From Bacteroidota bacterium (GTDB lineage: Bacteria > Bacteroidota > Bacteroidia > NS11-12g > UBA9320): a stretch of 64,000 nt of DNA. Below the pieces are notes generated by a model. That model searched no databases. It saw only the letters and a program-made list of their open reading frames with translations, and was not told the DNA's origin. Each line of letters opens with the position of its first letter. Position 1 is the first letter of the stretch. Location: contig WGNA01000027.1 in NCBI GenBank assembly GCA_016124755.1, forward strand, positions 55,366 through 119,365, in the 5' to 3' direction. The translations under genes and the position numbers were made by a program. Shown in pieces: positions 26,950-35,901 of this stretch.

Positions 26950-27693
26950 ATGAAGAGAGAACTCTACCACAGAATACAACAGAACCGCAAGAGCGGAAAA
27001 AAGATGTTGGCAGTTCTGATTGACCCGGACAAATCAGACAAAGCCCATCTCTCTGTTTTGCTGAGTCGTGAAAATCTTCAACACATCGATATGTTGTTCA
27101 TTGGAGGCAGTCTTCTGGTTTCCGGAAATATCAGAACAACACTTTCCGACATTCGAGAATTGTGCGACTTGCCGTTGGTAATATTTCCCGGAGATGCCGA
27201 TCAGATCGACGATCAGGCAGATGCGATATTATTATTGTCCCTTATTTCCGGAAGGAATGCTGAATTGCTTATAGGTAAACATGTTTCCTCTGCGATGAAA
27301 TTAAAAAGGTCGGGTCTCGAAATAATTTCAACCGGCTATATGCTCGTAAACGGAGGTGTTGAAACCACCGCGTCTTATGTTACCGGCACGAACCCACTGC
27401 CGAACAACAAACCTGGTATTGCGGCACTTACAGCTCTGGCCGGACAACAATTGGGATTAAATCTGATTTATCTCGATGCCGGAAGCGGAGCATTACAATC
27501 AGTACCTTCTTCTTTAATTAAAGCCGTTCGGCAACAAGTTGAAATACCGGTTGTGGTGGGTGGCGGAATCCGAAATAAAAAATCGATTGAGGAAGCCTGG
27601 TCTGCCGGAGCCGATATCGTTGTTATCGGTAATGCGTTGGAGGAAGACCCGCAAATACTCACATCACTTTTTAGTTCAGCGGTACGATTCTGA
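26950..27693 (+). CDS. geranylgeranylglyceryl phosphate synthase family protein (GGGPS/PcrB fold)
   Basis: 247 residues. TIM-barrel prenyltransferase that links a polyprenyl diphosphate to sn-glycerol 1-phosphate, giving an ether lipid precursor. Conserved pieces: LIDPDKSD (metal/G1P region), FIGGSLLV, PLVIFPGDADQID, STGYMLVNGG, YLDAGSGA, and the phosphate-binding VVVGGGIRNKKSIEEAWSAGADIVVIGNALEED. The family is archaeal in origin but is widespread in Bacteroidota, where it sits in its own clade; the length of the prenyl substrate is not readable. It ends one base before the stop of the convergent MFS gene. Confidence 0.92.
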   Translation: MKRELYHRIQQNRKSGKKMLAVLIDPDKSDKAHLSVLLSRENLQHIDMLFIGGSLLVSGNIRTTLSDIRELCDLPLVIFPGDADQIDDQADAILLLSLISGRNAELLIGKHVSSAMKLKRSGLEIISTGYMLVNGGVETTASYVTGTNPLPNNKPGIAALTALAGQQLGLNLIYLDAGSGALQSVPSSLIKAVRQQVEIPVVVGGGIRNKKSIEEAWSAGADIVVIGNALEEDPQILTSLFSSAVRF

Positions 27694-27694
27694 T

Positions 27695-28888
27695 TTATTC
27701 GGAACCGGCGAACCTCAATGCAAATTTCTGTCGGAACTTTAATGTGAGACCGAGGCCAATCATCAGTAAAACAGGTCCGGCGATATATGGCAGATGAAAA
27801 TCCAAATCGTATAGAGCCCCGCCAATTAGAGGACCGAACACTCTGCCAAGTGAAACCAGCGACTGATTGAGCCCCGTTGTTTTGCCAATCAGTTTCGGAT
27901 CGCTCACCTGAGTAATTAACGAAAGAACCGAAGGATTGAAAAATCCGTTGGAAACCGAAATTAAAGCCAGGGCAATGTACTCAACCGGCATAAACCAATT
28001 AACCGATACAAAGGGCATAATCAGCAATCCAACTGATAAAAGTGAAATACCGATTGATGGCATATTCATCTCTCCGAATTTTTTTTTGAAAAAACCAATT
28101 GCCAAAGTCTGAACTAATACACTACAAGCTCCGATGAACATGAAAATCCACCCGACATGACCTTTGTCTATTTCCATGTGTTCTGTCCAAAGCAAAACGG
28201 CGGTAATCTGCATCATGGAGAATGCCGTCATGAAAAGAAAATTGGCGAGAAACAATTCCCGTATGAAAGGTTTTTTTAATTCAGATGCGATAGATGAAAT
28301 AATCTTAAACCGGAAAAGTGCCTGAGGATTTTTTTGTGGGATTGATTCTTTCAGAATAAAAAATGCAAGTCCAAAATTGATGGCGGAAAATCCGGCTGCC
28401 GTATAACCCAGCATGTGAATATCGTACGCATCCATAATCCATGCACCGATTGGCGGGCCCAGAATAAATCCCAATCCGAATGCTGCCCCGACCAATCCCA
28501 TAGACTTTGCTCTGTCTTCGGCTGAGGTTACATCACCAATGTACGCCTGTGCCGCGCCTATATTGGCAGAACCCAATCCGGAGAATATCCGCGAAATCAC
28601 CAAAACCCAGATTACGGTGGACTGTGAGAGAAACAGGTAAGCAACTACTGTGATGAGAATACTGGTTAACATAATGGGTCTTCTTCCGTAACGATCGCTC
28701 ATCGTTCCCCAAAAGGGAGAGAACAAAAAGTTCATGAGTGAGTAAAGCGATGCTATTATGCCCAGTTGAAAAGAAGTAGCTCCGAGATCTGTGGTAAGAA
28801 TGGGCAGTACGGGTATAATCATCCCGAAACCAAAGAGGTCGAGAAAGATTGTAAGAAATAAAACGGCGAGCGCTTTTCGTTTTTGCAT
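27695..28888 (-). CDS. MFS transporter, DHA1/TCR (TetA-like) group
   Basis: 397 residues, twelve hydrophobic segments. Drug:H+ antiporter type: the N-terminal LDLFGFGMIIPVLPIL (motif D1), the A motif GTMSDRYGRRPIML between helices 2 and 3, and motif C FGLGFILGPPIGAWI in helix 5. The closest theme is TetA/multidrug exporters, so efflux of a small molecule is likely; a specific substrate cannot be named and resistance should not be assumed. Monocistronic, convergent with the GGGP synthase gene. Confidence 0.88.
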   Translation of the reverse strand: MQKRKALAVLFLTIFLDLFGFGMIIPVLPILTTDLGATSFQLGIIASLYSLMNFLFSPFWGTMSDRYGRRPIMLTSILITVVAYLFLSQSTVIWVLVISRIFSGLGSANIGAAQAYIGDVTSAEDRAKSMGLVGAAFGLGFILGPPIGAWIMDAYDIHMLGYTAAGFSAINFGLAFFILKESIPQKNPQALFRFKIISSIASELKKPFIRELFLANFLFMTAFSMMQITAVLLWTEHMEIDKGHVGWIFMFIGACSVLVQTLAIGFFKKKFGEMNMPSIGISLLSVGLLIMPFVSVNWFMPVEYIALALISVSNGFFNPSVLSLITQVSDPKLIGKTTGLNQSLVSLGRVFGPLIGGALYDLDFHLPYIAGPVLLMIGLGLTLKFRQKFALRFAGSE

Positions 28889-28990
28889 TCGGGGAGCAAT
28901 GTTACGGTTATGAAGGGTAATCTATAACCATTAATAATTGTGATTAACCTCATTCGATACCATTTGGTTTTTTGGTTGATTAACTTAGTT

Positions 28991-29005
28991 TTACGACCCT
29001 AAATT
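28991..29005 (+). promoter_or_regulatory. 15-base element shared with the caspase gene (copy 1)
   Basis: TTACGACCCTAAATT, 9 bases before the GTG of the transhydrogenase alpha gene. The same sequence with one change (TTACGACCCTGAATT) lies at 35864-35878, upstream of the caspase gene. TAACTTA precedes both. Its function is unknown; a shared alternative sigma or activator site is possible. Confidence 0.3.
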
Positions 29006-29014
29006 GACGAGGTT

Positions 29015-30109
29015 GTGAAAATTGGAGTCTTAAAAGAAAGCCGCGAAGGTGAGAAACGAGTAGCCATCACTCCGCAGGCTGCAAAGCAATTAATCGACAA
29101 GGGATTTTCGGTTACGGTACAATCCGGTGCAGGTAATCTGTCGGCCTTTACAGATGAAACCTATAAAACAGCCGGTGCCGATATTACAGATGGTAACGGA
29201 GTATTTCAATCAGACATTCTGGTGAAGGTTAATCCTTTTTCTGAGGAAGAGATAGGAAAAATGAAAGAAGGTCAGATTGTGTTTTCACTGCTCTTTCACC
29301 TTGTAAATAAAGACTTAGTTGCCGGTCTCAACCAGAAGAAGGTTTCTTCTTTTTCTATGGATGCAATTCCAAGAATCAGTCGTGCCCAAAGCATGGACGT
29401 ACTGAGTTCGCAGAGTAACTTAGCCGGGTATAAAGCAGTAATTCTCGGGGCTAATGAAATGACGAAGATCTTCCCGATGATGATGACCGCTGCCGGAACC
29501 GTAACTCCTTCCAAGGTTTTAGTATACGGAGTTGGTGTAGCCGGACTTCAGGCCATAGCTACAGCAAAAAGATTAGGAGCAGTAGTAGAAGCAACAGATG
29601 TTCGGCCGGAAACCAAAGAGCAGGCGGAATCATTGGGTGCTAAGTTTATTGTGGTGGAAGGGCAGACAGAATCGGAAGGCGGATATGCTAAAGAAGTAAC
29701 GGAAGATTACAAGCAAAAACAGAAGGAAGCGGTGAATAAATCTCTTTTCGCCGCCGATCTGGTGATTACCACAGCACTTGTCCCGGGTAGAAAAGCTCCA
29801 GTGCTGATCGAAGAAGAGCAGGTAAAACAAATGAAGTACGGTTCTGTAATCGTGGATATGGCAGCTGAACAGGGCGGTAATTGCGCAGCTACAGAATCCG
29901 GCAAAATCGTGGAGAAACACGGTGTGAAAATTATCGGTGTTAATAATCTTCCGAGTACACTGGCGACAAATGCCAGTGAACTATATGCAAAAAACCTCAC
30001 CACTTTTCTTTTGCATTTAACGAAGGACAACTCATTTAACTGGGATCTGGAAGAAGAAATCACCGATGCGACACTCATTACACATCAGGGAAATATCCGA
30101 AAAAGCTGA
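29015..30109 (+). CDS. pntA: NAD(P) transhydrogenase, alpha subunit part 1 (NAD-binding domain I)
   Basis: 364 residues, GTG start. Soluble dI domain of the proton-translocating transhydrogenase, which uses the proton gradient to reduce NADP with NADH. MKIGVLKESREGEKRVAITP is the alanine-dehydrogenase-like N-terminus; the NAD-binding fold is VYGVGVAGLQAIATAKRLGA with the Asp of VEATDVRP closing the adenosine site; the mobile loop includes GGYAKEVTEDY. The alpha subunit is split into two genes, the arrangement of Rhodospirillum rubrum, with the membrane part encoded next. Confidence 0.95.
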   Translation: MKIGVLKESREGEKRVAITPQAAKQLIDKGFSVTVQSGAGNLSAFTDETYKTAGADITDGNGVFQSDILVKVNPFSEEEIGKMKEGQIVFSLLFHLVNKDLVAGLNQKKVSSFSMDAIPRISRAQSMDVLSSQSNLAGYKAVILGANEMTKIFPMMMTAAGTVTPSKVLVYGVGVAGLQAIATAKRLGAVVEATDVRPETKEQAESLGAKFIVVEGQTESEGGYAKEVTEDYKQKQKEAVNKSLFAADLVITTALVPGRKAPVLIEEEQVKQMKYGSVIVDMAAEQGGNCAATESGKIVEKHGVKIIGVNNLPSTLATNASELYAKNLTTFLLHLTKDNSFNWDLEEEITDATLITHQGNIRKS

Positions 30110-30152
30110 TCTCAATTTCAATTAATTATTCTTAACGATTAAGACATTTTAT

Positions 30153-30470
30153 ATGAACGAAATCCTGGAATTTATCTTCAACAACATTCAGATGATCTAC
30201 ATTCTGGTGTTGATGATTTTTGTCGGGGTGGAGGTTATCGGAGGAGTTCCCTCTGTACTTCACACTCCGCTTATGAGTGGTGCAAACGCAATTCACGGTG
30301 TGGTAATCATCGGTGCAATTCTCGTAATGCTGCATGCAGAGCCAGACAATATTCTCGCCCTTTCGCTCGGCTTTATTGCTGTTCTGTTAGGTACGCTGAA
30401 CGTTGTTGGTGGTTTTGTGGTAACCGACCGGATGCTTGAGATGTTTAAAAAGAAACCCGGCAAGAAATAA
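30153..30470 (+). CDS. NAD(P) transhydrogenase, alpha subunit part 2 (membrane)
   Basis: 105 residues with three hydrophobic helices: LVLMIFVGVEVIGGV, then GVVIIGAILVMLHA, then LGFIAVLLGTLNVVGGFVV. SVLHTPLMSGANAIHGVV is the strongly conserved segment between helices. Together with the N-terminal membrane part of PntB it forms the proton channel. The stop is directly followed by the TTG/ATG region of pntB. Usually named pntAB or pntA2 in split systems. Confidence 0.94.
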   Translation: MNEILEFIFNNIQMIYILVLMIFVGVEVIGGVPSVLHTPLMSGANAIHGVVIIGAILVMLHAEPDNILALSLGFIAVLLGTLNVVGGFVVTDRMLEMFKKKPGKK

Positions 30471-30476
30471 TTGATT

Positions 30477-31865
30477 ATGCAAGGACATTGGTTAGAAATC
30501 ATTTATCTGATCGCTTCCGTAACATTCGTGGGCGGTCTGAAATTGTTGGGTAATGCAGAAACTGCCCGACGTGGAAATCTCATTGCAGCTTTCGGTATGT
30601 TGCTCGCAATTATTGGAACTCTTGTTTTACACGAAGAAGAAGTAGCTCCGATCATTTATATTCTCATATTTTCTGCTATCGGAATCGGAACGGTAATCGG
30701 ATGGATAACGGCGAAAAAAGTTCAGATGACCAAGATGCCGGAACTGGTATCTCTTTTCAATGGAATGGGGGGAGCCTGTGCCGCGTTGATTTCATTAATT
30801 GAATTTAAACACAACATGGGAGATCCGAGCAAAGTCGGAATCATTTTGGCCGGAATGGTCATCGGTTCTGTTTCGTTTTCCGGCAGTATGATCGCATTTG
30901 CCAAACTCAACGGTACTCTGAATAAATCAATCCGGATACCGGCATATAATATTATTAATAATCTTTTGTTAGTCGGCATTTTTGCCTTTGCCATTTTCCT
31001 TGTTGCAACAAATTCTGAAAATGTTGCACTCATATATCTTCTGTTTGCAGTAGCACTTATTTACGGTGTGCTTTTCGTAATTCCGATCGGTGGCGCCGAT
31101 ATGCCTGTGGTAATTTCTTTACTCAACTCGTTCACCGGATTGGCAGCCGCATTTGGTGGTTTTCTTTATGGTAACATGGTAATGCTCACAGGTGGTATTT
31201 TGGTTGGATCGGCAGGAACAATTCTCACGCTTGCGATGTGCAAGGCCATGAACCGGCCTCTGTCGAACGTGATATTTGGTGCATTTGGAGAAGGTGCCGC
31301 AGCAAGTGTCGGCGGAGGTGGCGGACCACAAGGAAGTGTTCGCGAAGTTTCTGTAACCGATACTGCTGTTCTGATGAATTACAGTCAGAGAGTGATCATC
31401 GTTCCGGGATATGGTTTGGCAGTAGCTCAGGCACAACACGTAATTCACGAACTGGAGGAACTTTTAGAATCGAGAGGTGTACAGGTTAAATACGCAATTC
31501 ATCCGGTGGCCGGAAGAATGCCAGGCCACATGAATGTATTACTGGCAGAATCAAATGTTGCTTACGACAAGTTGGTTGAAATGGAGCATATCAATCCGGA
31601 ATTTACGAATACAGATGTGGTTTTAGTTCTCGGTGCAAACGACGTGGTGAATCCTGCGGCTCATAATGATCCTTCAAGTCCGATTTACGGCATGCCAATT
31701 CTGGATGTAGAAAATGCCCGGCAAATTATTGTTAATAAAAGATCGATGAAGCCGGGATATGCGGGAATTGAAAATGAATTATTCTTCAATTCTAAAACCG
31801 GAATGCTCTTCGGAGATGCAAAAGATGCCATTCAAAAAGTACTGAATGAGATCAAGAACATGTGA
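30477..31865 (+). CDS. pntB: NAD(P) transhydrogenase, beta subunit
   Basis: 462 residues from the ATG at 30477; a TTG at 30471 is in frame. Residues about 1-265 hold eight or nine membrane helices; residues 290-462 are the NADP-binding dIII domain, with GYGLAVAQAQH and the KYAIHPVAGRMPGHMNVLLAE and VVLVLGANDVVNPAA motifs. The operon pntA / pntA2 / pntB is complete and likely sets the cell's NADPH supply. No terminator with a T-run was found after it. Confidence 0.96.
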   Translation: MQGHWLEIIYLIASVTFVGGLKLLGNAETARRGNLIAAFGMLLAIIGTLVLHEEEVAPIIYILIFSAIGIGTVIGWITAKKVQMTKMPELVSLFNGMGGACAALISLIEFKHNMGDPSKVGIILAGMVIGSVSFSGSMIAFAKLNGTLNKSIRIPAYNIINNLLLVGIFAFAIFLVATNSENVALIYLLFAVALIYGVLFVIPIGGADMPVVISLLNSFTGLAAAFGGFLYGNMVMLTGGILVGSAGTILTLAMCKAMNRPLSNVIFGAFGEGAAASVGGGGGPQGSVREVSVTDTAVLMNYSQRVIIVPGYGLAVAQAQHVIHELEELLESRGVQVKYAIHPVAGRMPGHMNVLLAESNVAYDKLVEMEHINPEFTNTDVVLVLGANDVVNPAAHNDPSSPIYGMPILDVENARQIIVNKRSMKPGYAGIENELFFNSKTGMLFGDAKDAIQKVLNEIKNM

Positions 31866-31965
31866 GAGAGTTTTCGAATACTCACGACTTGTTCTGATGT
31901 AAATCATAGCGCATTTTTCTGAATTATTCACAAATTGCGACGCTCCCGAACCGAACAGGGAACGA

Positions 31966-33084
31966 ATGCAGGAAAGCAGAATTATAGGTATAACGAAAGG
32001 CAGGTCTGATGGCCCTGTTGTTCTGATAACCGCTGCTGTACACGGAAATGAAGGAAGCGGAGTAACCGCACTTGAGCACCTTTTTTCTTCATTAAATCCC
32101 GAACGTGTTCACGGGGAAATTCACGGGCTTATCGGAAACATGCCTGCATTTAAACGAAGTCAACGTTTTATTGAAACCGACTTAAACCGGCTGTGGACAG
32201 CTGCTAATGTGGCGGAAATTGAGTCAGGCAAGAGAACTGCGGAGAATACGACTAATGAATTCCGAGAGCAGGTTGAATTATTTCATTATACCGAGCAATT
32301 GTATAAGCGATACAGTAGCAATCTTATTTTTATAGATCTGCATTCCACCTCGTCTCAAACAGAACCGTTTCTCGCAATCAGTGATTCAATTGTTAACCGA
32401 AGCCTTGCCTCGCACATTCCTGTTCCAATACTACTCGGGCTGGAGGAATATCTTCACGGAACATTTCTGAATCTTGCAAATACATTAGGTTGCAAAGCTT
32501 TCGTATTTGAGGGCGGGCAACACGATGAAACGGAAACGGTCGTGAATCAAATTGCATTTTTAAACCTGATGCTTCATTATTTGGGAATTACTTCCTGCAG
32601 TAAACACCAAATGGAGGAGTTTAAATCCAGACTTTACGGAGAACTTTCCGGGAAGTTTTTTGAAGTGTTATACAGACAGGAAATAAAAGCCGGGGAAGAT
32701 TTTATGATGAAACCCGGATACATAAACTTTAGTAAGGTTGCGAAAGATGAAAGTCTCGCACTTCTGAATGATCAACCGGTTTTTAATCCGTACTCTGCGC
32801 GATTGTTTATGCCGTTATACCAAAAGCTGGGTTCAGACGGGTTTTTTCTGATTCGGGAAATTTCTCCGTTTCCTCTTTGGTTGTCATCGAAACTCAGAAA
32901 AATTTCGTGGACCTTATTTCTTACAATGCTTCCGGGTGTAAGAAAAGTCGCCGAGAAGAAGAACAGACTCAGGGTAAACAGAAAAAAGGCAAAATGGTTG
33001 GTGATTCCGCTGTTTCACCTTTTGGGTTACAGATGCAGATTCAACAACTCAGATTACCTGATTTTTGATCGTAGGGAACCCTGA
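31966..33084 (+). CDS. succinylglutamate desuccinylase/aspartoacylase-like zinc hydrolase (M14-type fold)
   Basis: 372 residues. The zinc site of the AstE/AspA family is visible: His26 and Glu29 in AAVHGNEGSG and His126 in FIDLHSTSSQTEP; FIETDLNRLW matches the conserved substrate-binding Arg/Asn block. These enzymes cleave N-acyl amino acids. The last 90 residues carry a basic hydrophobic tail not usual for plain AspA, so the substrate may differ. It stands alone between pntB and the convergent mscL gene. Confidence 0.85.
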   Translation: MQESRIIGITKGRSDGPVVLITAAVHGNEGSGVTALEHLFSSLNPERVHGEIHGLIGNMPAFKRSQRFIETDLNRLWTAANVAEIESGKRTAENTTNEFREQVELFHYTEQLYKRYSSNLIFIDLHSTSSQTEPFLAISDSIVNRSLASHIPVPILLGLEEYLHGTFLNLANTLGCKAFVFEGGQHDETETVVNQIAFLNLMLHYLGITSCSKHQMEEFKSRLYGELSGKFFEVLYRQEIKAGEDFMMKPGYINFSKVAKDESLALLNDQPVFNPYSARLFMPLYQKLGSDGFFLIREISPFPLWLSSKLRKISWTLFLTMLPGVRKVAEKKNRLRVNRKKAKWLVIPLFHLLGYRCRFNNSDYLIFDRREP

Positions 33085-33098
33085 CCGAAAATTCTTTT

Positions 33099-33533
33099 TT
33101 ATTTCTTTAAAAGATCGCGAATCTCAGCAAGCAAATCGGTTTCAGACGGACCTGCGGGAGCCGCCGGTGCAGCTTCTTCTTTTTTCTTCATATTGTTCAT
33201 TCCTTTAATAACCATGAACAAAGCGAAGGCAATTATCACGAATGATACAGCAGCATTCAGGAATAAACCCCAGGCAAGCACCACGCCTCCGGCTTCCCGA
33301 ATGGAGGTTACAGATGTTAGGTCAACACCTTCCGTATTTGCTGGATTTTTAAGAATGATAAACAGATTGGAAAAATCCGGACTTCCGAATAGCATAGAAA
33401 GAATTGGAGTAAAGATGTCTGCAACAAATGAAGTAGCCACTGCACCAAACGCAGCCCCGATTGCCAATCCAACCGCCATGTCTATCAGATTACCCTTCAT
33501 GGCGAAGGTTTTAAATTCCTTAATAATGCCCAT
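33099..33533 (-). CDS. mscL: large-conductance mechanosensitive channel
   Basis: 144 residues. MscL opens under membrane stretch to release solutes in osmotic downshock. N-terminal amphipathic helix plus first membrane helix: FKTFAMKGNLIDMAVGLAIGAAFGAVATSFVADIF, then a periplasmic loop and the second helix (GLFLNAAVSFVIIAFALFMVI), with the charged C-terminal bundle (ETDLLAEIRDLLKK). A one-mismatch -7 box (TAATTTCG) lies about 20 bases upstream. Confidence 0.97.
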   Translation of the reverse strand: MGIIKEFKTFAMKGNLIDMAVGLAIGAAFGAVATSFVADIFTPILSMLFGSPDFSNLFIILKNPANTEGVDLTSVTSIREAGGVVLAWGLFLNAAVSFVIIAFALFMVIKGMNNMKKKEEAAPAAPAGPSETDLLAEIRDLLKK

Positions 33534-33609
33534 ATTCAGTTTTTATTAGTTGAGTCGAAATTACAGCAGAAGTGATGTTGGTGTATGAACATTATATTCA
33601 CCAACTGCC

Positions 33610-34728
33610 TTAGTGCTGAACCTGTAGAGTTTTGTAGTTGGCAGGTAATGAATGAATGTTCATATAAACAGAAATGGTTTTCATACGCAAATACGACTCA
33701 GACATTAGTAGATATCCATCGAAACCCGGAAGTGTTCCCCACGAATTTTTTACGAGATAAAATGTTCTTCCGTCTGTGGATTTCACAATTCCGGTGATGT
33801 GCATTAAATGGTCGTCGGTTGTTTCATACGAATCAAATTCCTTTTGACGGATTTTAGGATTCACCTTTTCCTCTTTGGCTTTCAGCGGGTCTTTTCTGAG
33901 GGTTGCGGTATCGTCGCTCAAAACCGCATAACCAGATCTAACCACAAATCCCGGTTCACTCACGTCTCCATCCCACTCTATACTGTAACCATTAGTAAGA
34001 GTTGTGTTGATGGCAACCATCATTTCATCCAGACTTACATTGTAGTATTTACCGTCTGAATAATTGTCGGGAACCTGAACGATCACAAATTGATTCATTG
34101 GTTGATTTGTGAAGGAGGTAATTCCGATATAATCGTCAAATTTCAGAGGTACGACTTCGTCGGCAAATGTTCGGGCTGTGTATTTTTTTCCTTCGAATTT
34201 GAATTTCTCGGGCACTTTTCCAAGGTGTTGATCCAAAATTGAATTAAAGTCTTTTTGCCAGTCTTCTTTAATACTTCCTGAAGCTATCATGGTGTCGAGA
34301 AACGACTTGAGTTCTTTCTCTAAGGCAGTGTGATTGTGTTTTGCATCATCGGCTTTTCCCGGATATGCTGATTCTGGCATTAATCCATATAGTGTATAAA
34401 CTCTGAAAACATCATGTGCCAAACTTCCCTGACTAAACGGACGATGCCCCTGATAACGAACATATCTCTCGGCTTTGTCTTCATATATTTTTCGAACCGT
34501 AAACATTTCGGAAATGTCAACAGACTTACCGGTGGTTTTTAAAATCTCGGATTCAATAAATGACGAAGTTGAAAAAGACCAGCAAGTTCCCGTGTTGTCC
34601 TGACTTTTTACCTCAGTTGCCTTGCAGGAGCTGATCAAGGTCATTCCTTTCGGCAACTCCGGATTCTGGGCAAACAGAAATGTGATATTCAAAAGAAGGA
34701 GGAATAGGGAGAAGACGATTTTTTTCAT
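33610..34728 (-). CDS. exported C1 family cysteine peptidase (aminopeptidase C/bleomycin hydrolase-like)
   Basis: 372 residues with a signal peptide (first 21 residues, ending FLFAQ). Papain-type catalytic residues: Gln43 and Cys49 in KSQDNTGTCWSFS, the catalytic His in DDHLMHITGIV and the Asn in YLVKNSWGT. The spacing and the aminopeptidase-like insertions (YVRYQGHRPFSQGSLAHDV) are those of C1B peptidases, but the protein is secreted. It faces away from the caspase group; the two share no transcript. Confidence 0.9.
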   Translation of the reverse strand: MKKIVFSLFLLLLNITFLFAQNPELPKGMTLISSCKATEVKSQDNTGTCWSFSTSSFIESEILKTTGKSVDISEMFTVRKIYEDKAERYVRYQGHRPFSQGSLAHDVFRVYTLYGLMPESAYPGKADDAKHNHTALEKELKSFLDTMIASGSIKEDWQKDFNSILDQHLGKVPEKFKFEGKKYTARTFADEVVPLKFDDYIGITSFTNQPMNQFVIVQVPDNYSDGKYYNVSLDEMMVAINTTLTNGYSIEWDGDVSEPGFVVRSGYAVLSDDTATLRKDPLKAKEEKVNPKIRQKEFDSYETTDDHLMHITGIVKSTDGRTFYLVKNSWGTLPGFDGYLLMSESYLRMKTISVYMNIHSLPANYKTLQVQH

Positions 34729-34798
34729 GAGGCAAATTAAATATGAAATGCGAAAGGCACTCTTTTTTGGTGAATTCTGTGATGCTCTTCGAAGTAAA

Positions 34799-35443
34799 TC
34801 AATCGGGTTTGGAAATTACCTCAACGGGAACTAACGGGTGAACGTAATACCATTTCTCATCGTCGAGACAAAAGCATTTAAAACGTTTTCTCAACCGTTG
34901 GCCTTTCCGGAATCTTCTGCCGGTTTCTAAAATAAATACACTTCCGGTTGGCAGTTTTTCAAGATGTAAAACTTCGTGTCGGTCGTATTTTGCTAAAACT
35001 CTTGAAAGGTTGAGATCGTTACAACTACTGGCGCCCGGCTTACTGATAAGATCTGCAAGAGCTCTCCGGATATCCGCCGGTAAAGCTTCCTGATTCACAA
35101 ATTCCCGAAGCATTTTACTAAAGTTGTCTTTCCACTCCTGACCATGAGGAATATGATGGTTTCCGAACATTTCCCAGGTTTCAAGATGAGCCATTTCATG
35201 AACCAGCGTAATGAGAAATGCAAACGGATTTAAATTACTATTGATGGAAATGCGATGTCCCAAATCACCGTATGGATGCCGGTAGTCACCAAGTTTACTA
35301 TTTCTCGGTTTTTTAATTTTTAAACTTACCCGGTTTGCTTTTAGATAAACAAAAATAGATTCTGCAGTTCCTTCCGGAAGATAACGGGCAAGTTTCGACA
35401 GGTTTTGTCTATCTCTCTCGGTTAGATTGAATGAAGTTGACAC
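34799..35443 (-). CDS. SprT-like zinc metalloprotein
   Basis: 214 residues, GTG start. The metallopeptidase site is complete: His82-Glu83-x-x-His86 in LVHEMAHLETWE and the third ligand His100 in PHGQEW. KLGDYRHP is the usual preceding strand. SprT domains (as in Spartan) cut DNA-bound proteins, but bacterial SprT-like proteins are mostly uncharacterised; the C-terminal 100 residues here lack the paired-cysteine zinc ribbon of many members. No signal peptide. It is the last minus-strand gene before the caspase group. Confidence 0.85.
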   Translation of the reverse strand: MSTSFNLTERDRQNLSKLARYLPEGTAESIFVYLKANRVSLKIKKPRNSKLGDYRHPYGDLGHRISINSNLNPFAFLITLVHEMAHLETWEMFGNHHIPHGQEWKDNFSKMLREFVNQEALPADIRRALADLISKPGASSCNDLNLSRVLAKYDRHEVLHLEKLPTGSVFILETGRRFRKGQRLRKRFKCFCLDDEKWYYVHPLVPVEVISKPD

Positions 35444-35901
35444 AGCTCGATCGTTCGGGATATTTTAATTTTTTAAATCCAATTACTTAACCACTCAGGC
35501 TTAGTCATCACACGAATTTTTGTGAATTACCTTGATCACTTTTTTGAGATGAATCTATTTGCATTAGCAATTTTGAATGAGGAAGTGTGATTGCTTTAGT
35601 GCCAATTGCATCAGTTTAAATCACAGATCCAATGAAATTTTCGGGTGTAGCCAATTCGCAAATTTTCCATTTTAACAATTGGTTATTTCTCAAAGTTTTC
35701 AATTGTTCGGAAGTAAATAAATTTATTTTCTGCGACACGATGAAGGATTCAAAAATGAAGAAAGAATTTTCAAATGCAAATACGGAAAATCAAAATTGAG
35801 TTCTCAAAATCACGTGTTACTGCGGCATTATTACAATTGTCTTACAAGGTTCCGTTTACTAACTTACGACCCTGAATTATTGAGGGGTAAAAAACTGAGA
35901 C
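35444..35901. other. 458-base AT-rich intergenic region before the caspase gene
   Basis: Separates the SprT-like gene (minus) from the caspase gene (plus). It holds several short A/T runs, no open frame over about 20 codons, no tRNA-like fold and no perfect -7 box. The only notable item is the 15-base element at 35864-35878. A longer-than-usual regulatory region for this compact genome. Confidence 0.5.
35864..35878 (+). promoter_or_regulatory. 15-base element shared with the transhydrogenase operon (copy 2)
   Basis: TTACGACCCTGAATT, 23 bases before the caspase ATG; 14 of 15 bases equal the element before pntA at 28991-29005. TAACTTA overlaps its left end. Function unknown. Confidence 0.3.

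Noticed and set aside
27695..28888. Tetracycline resistance gene
   Set aside because: The exporter is of the TetA-like group by motif, but nothing in the sequence or its context shows tetracycline as substrate.
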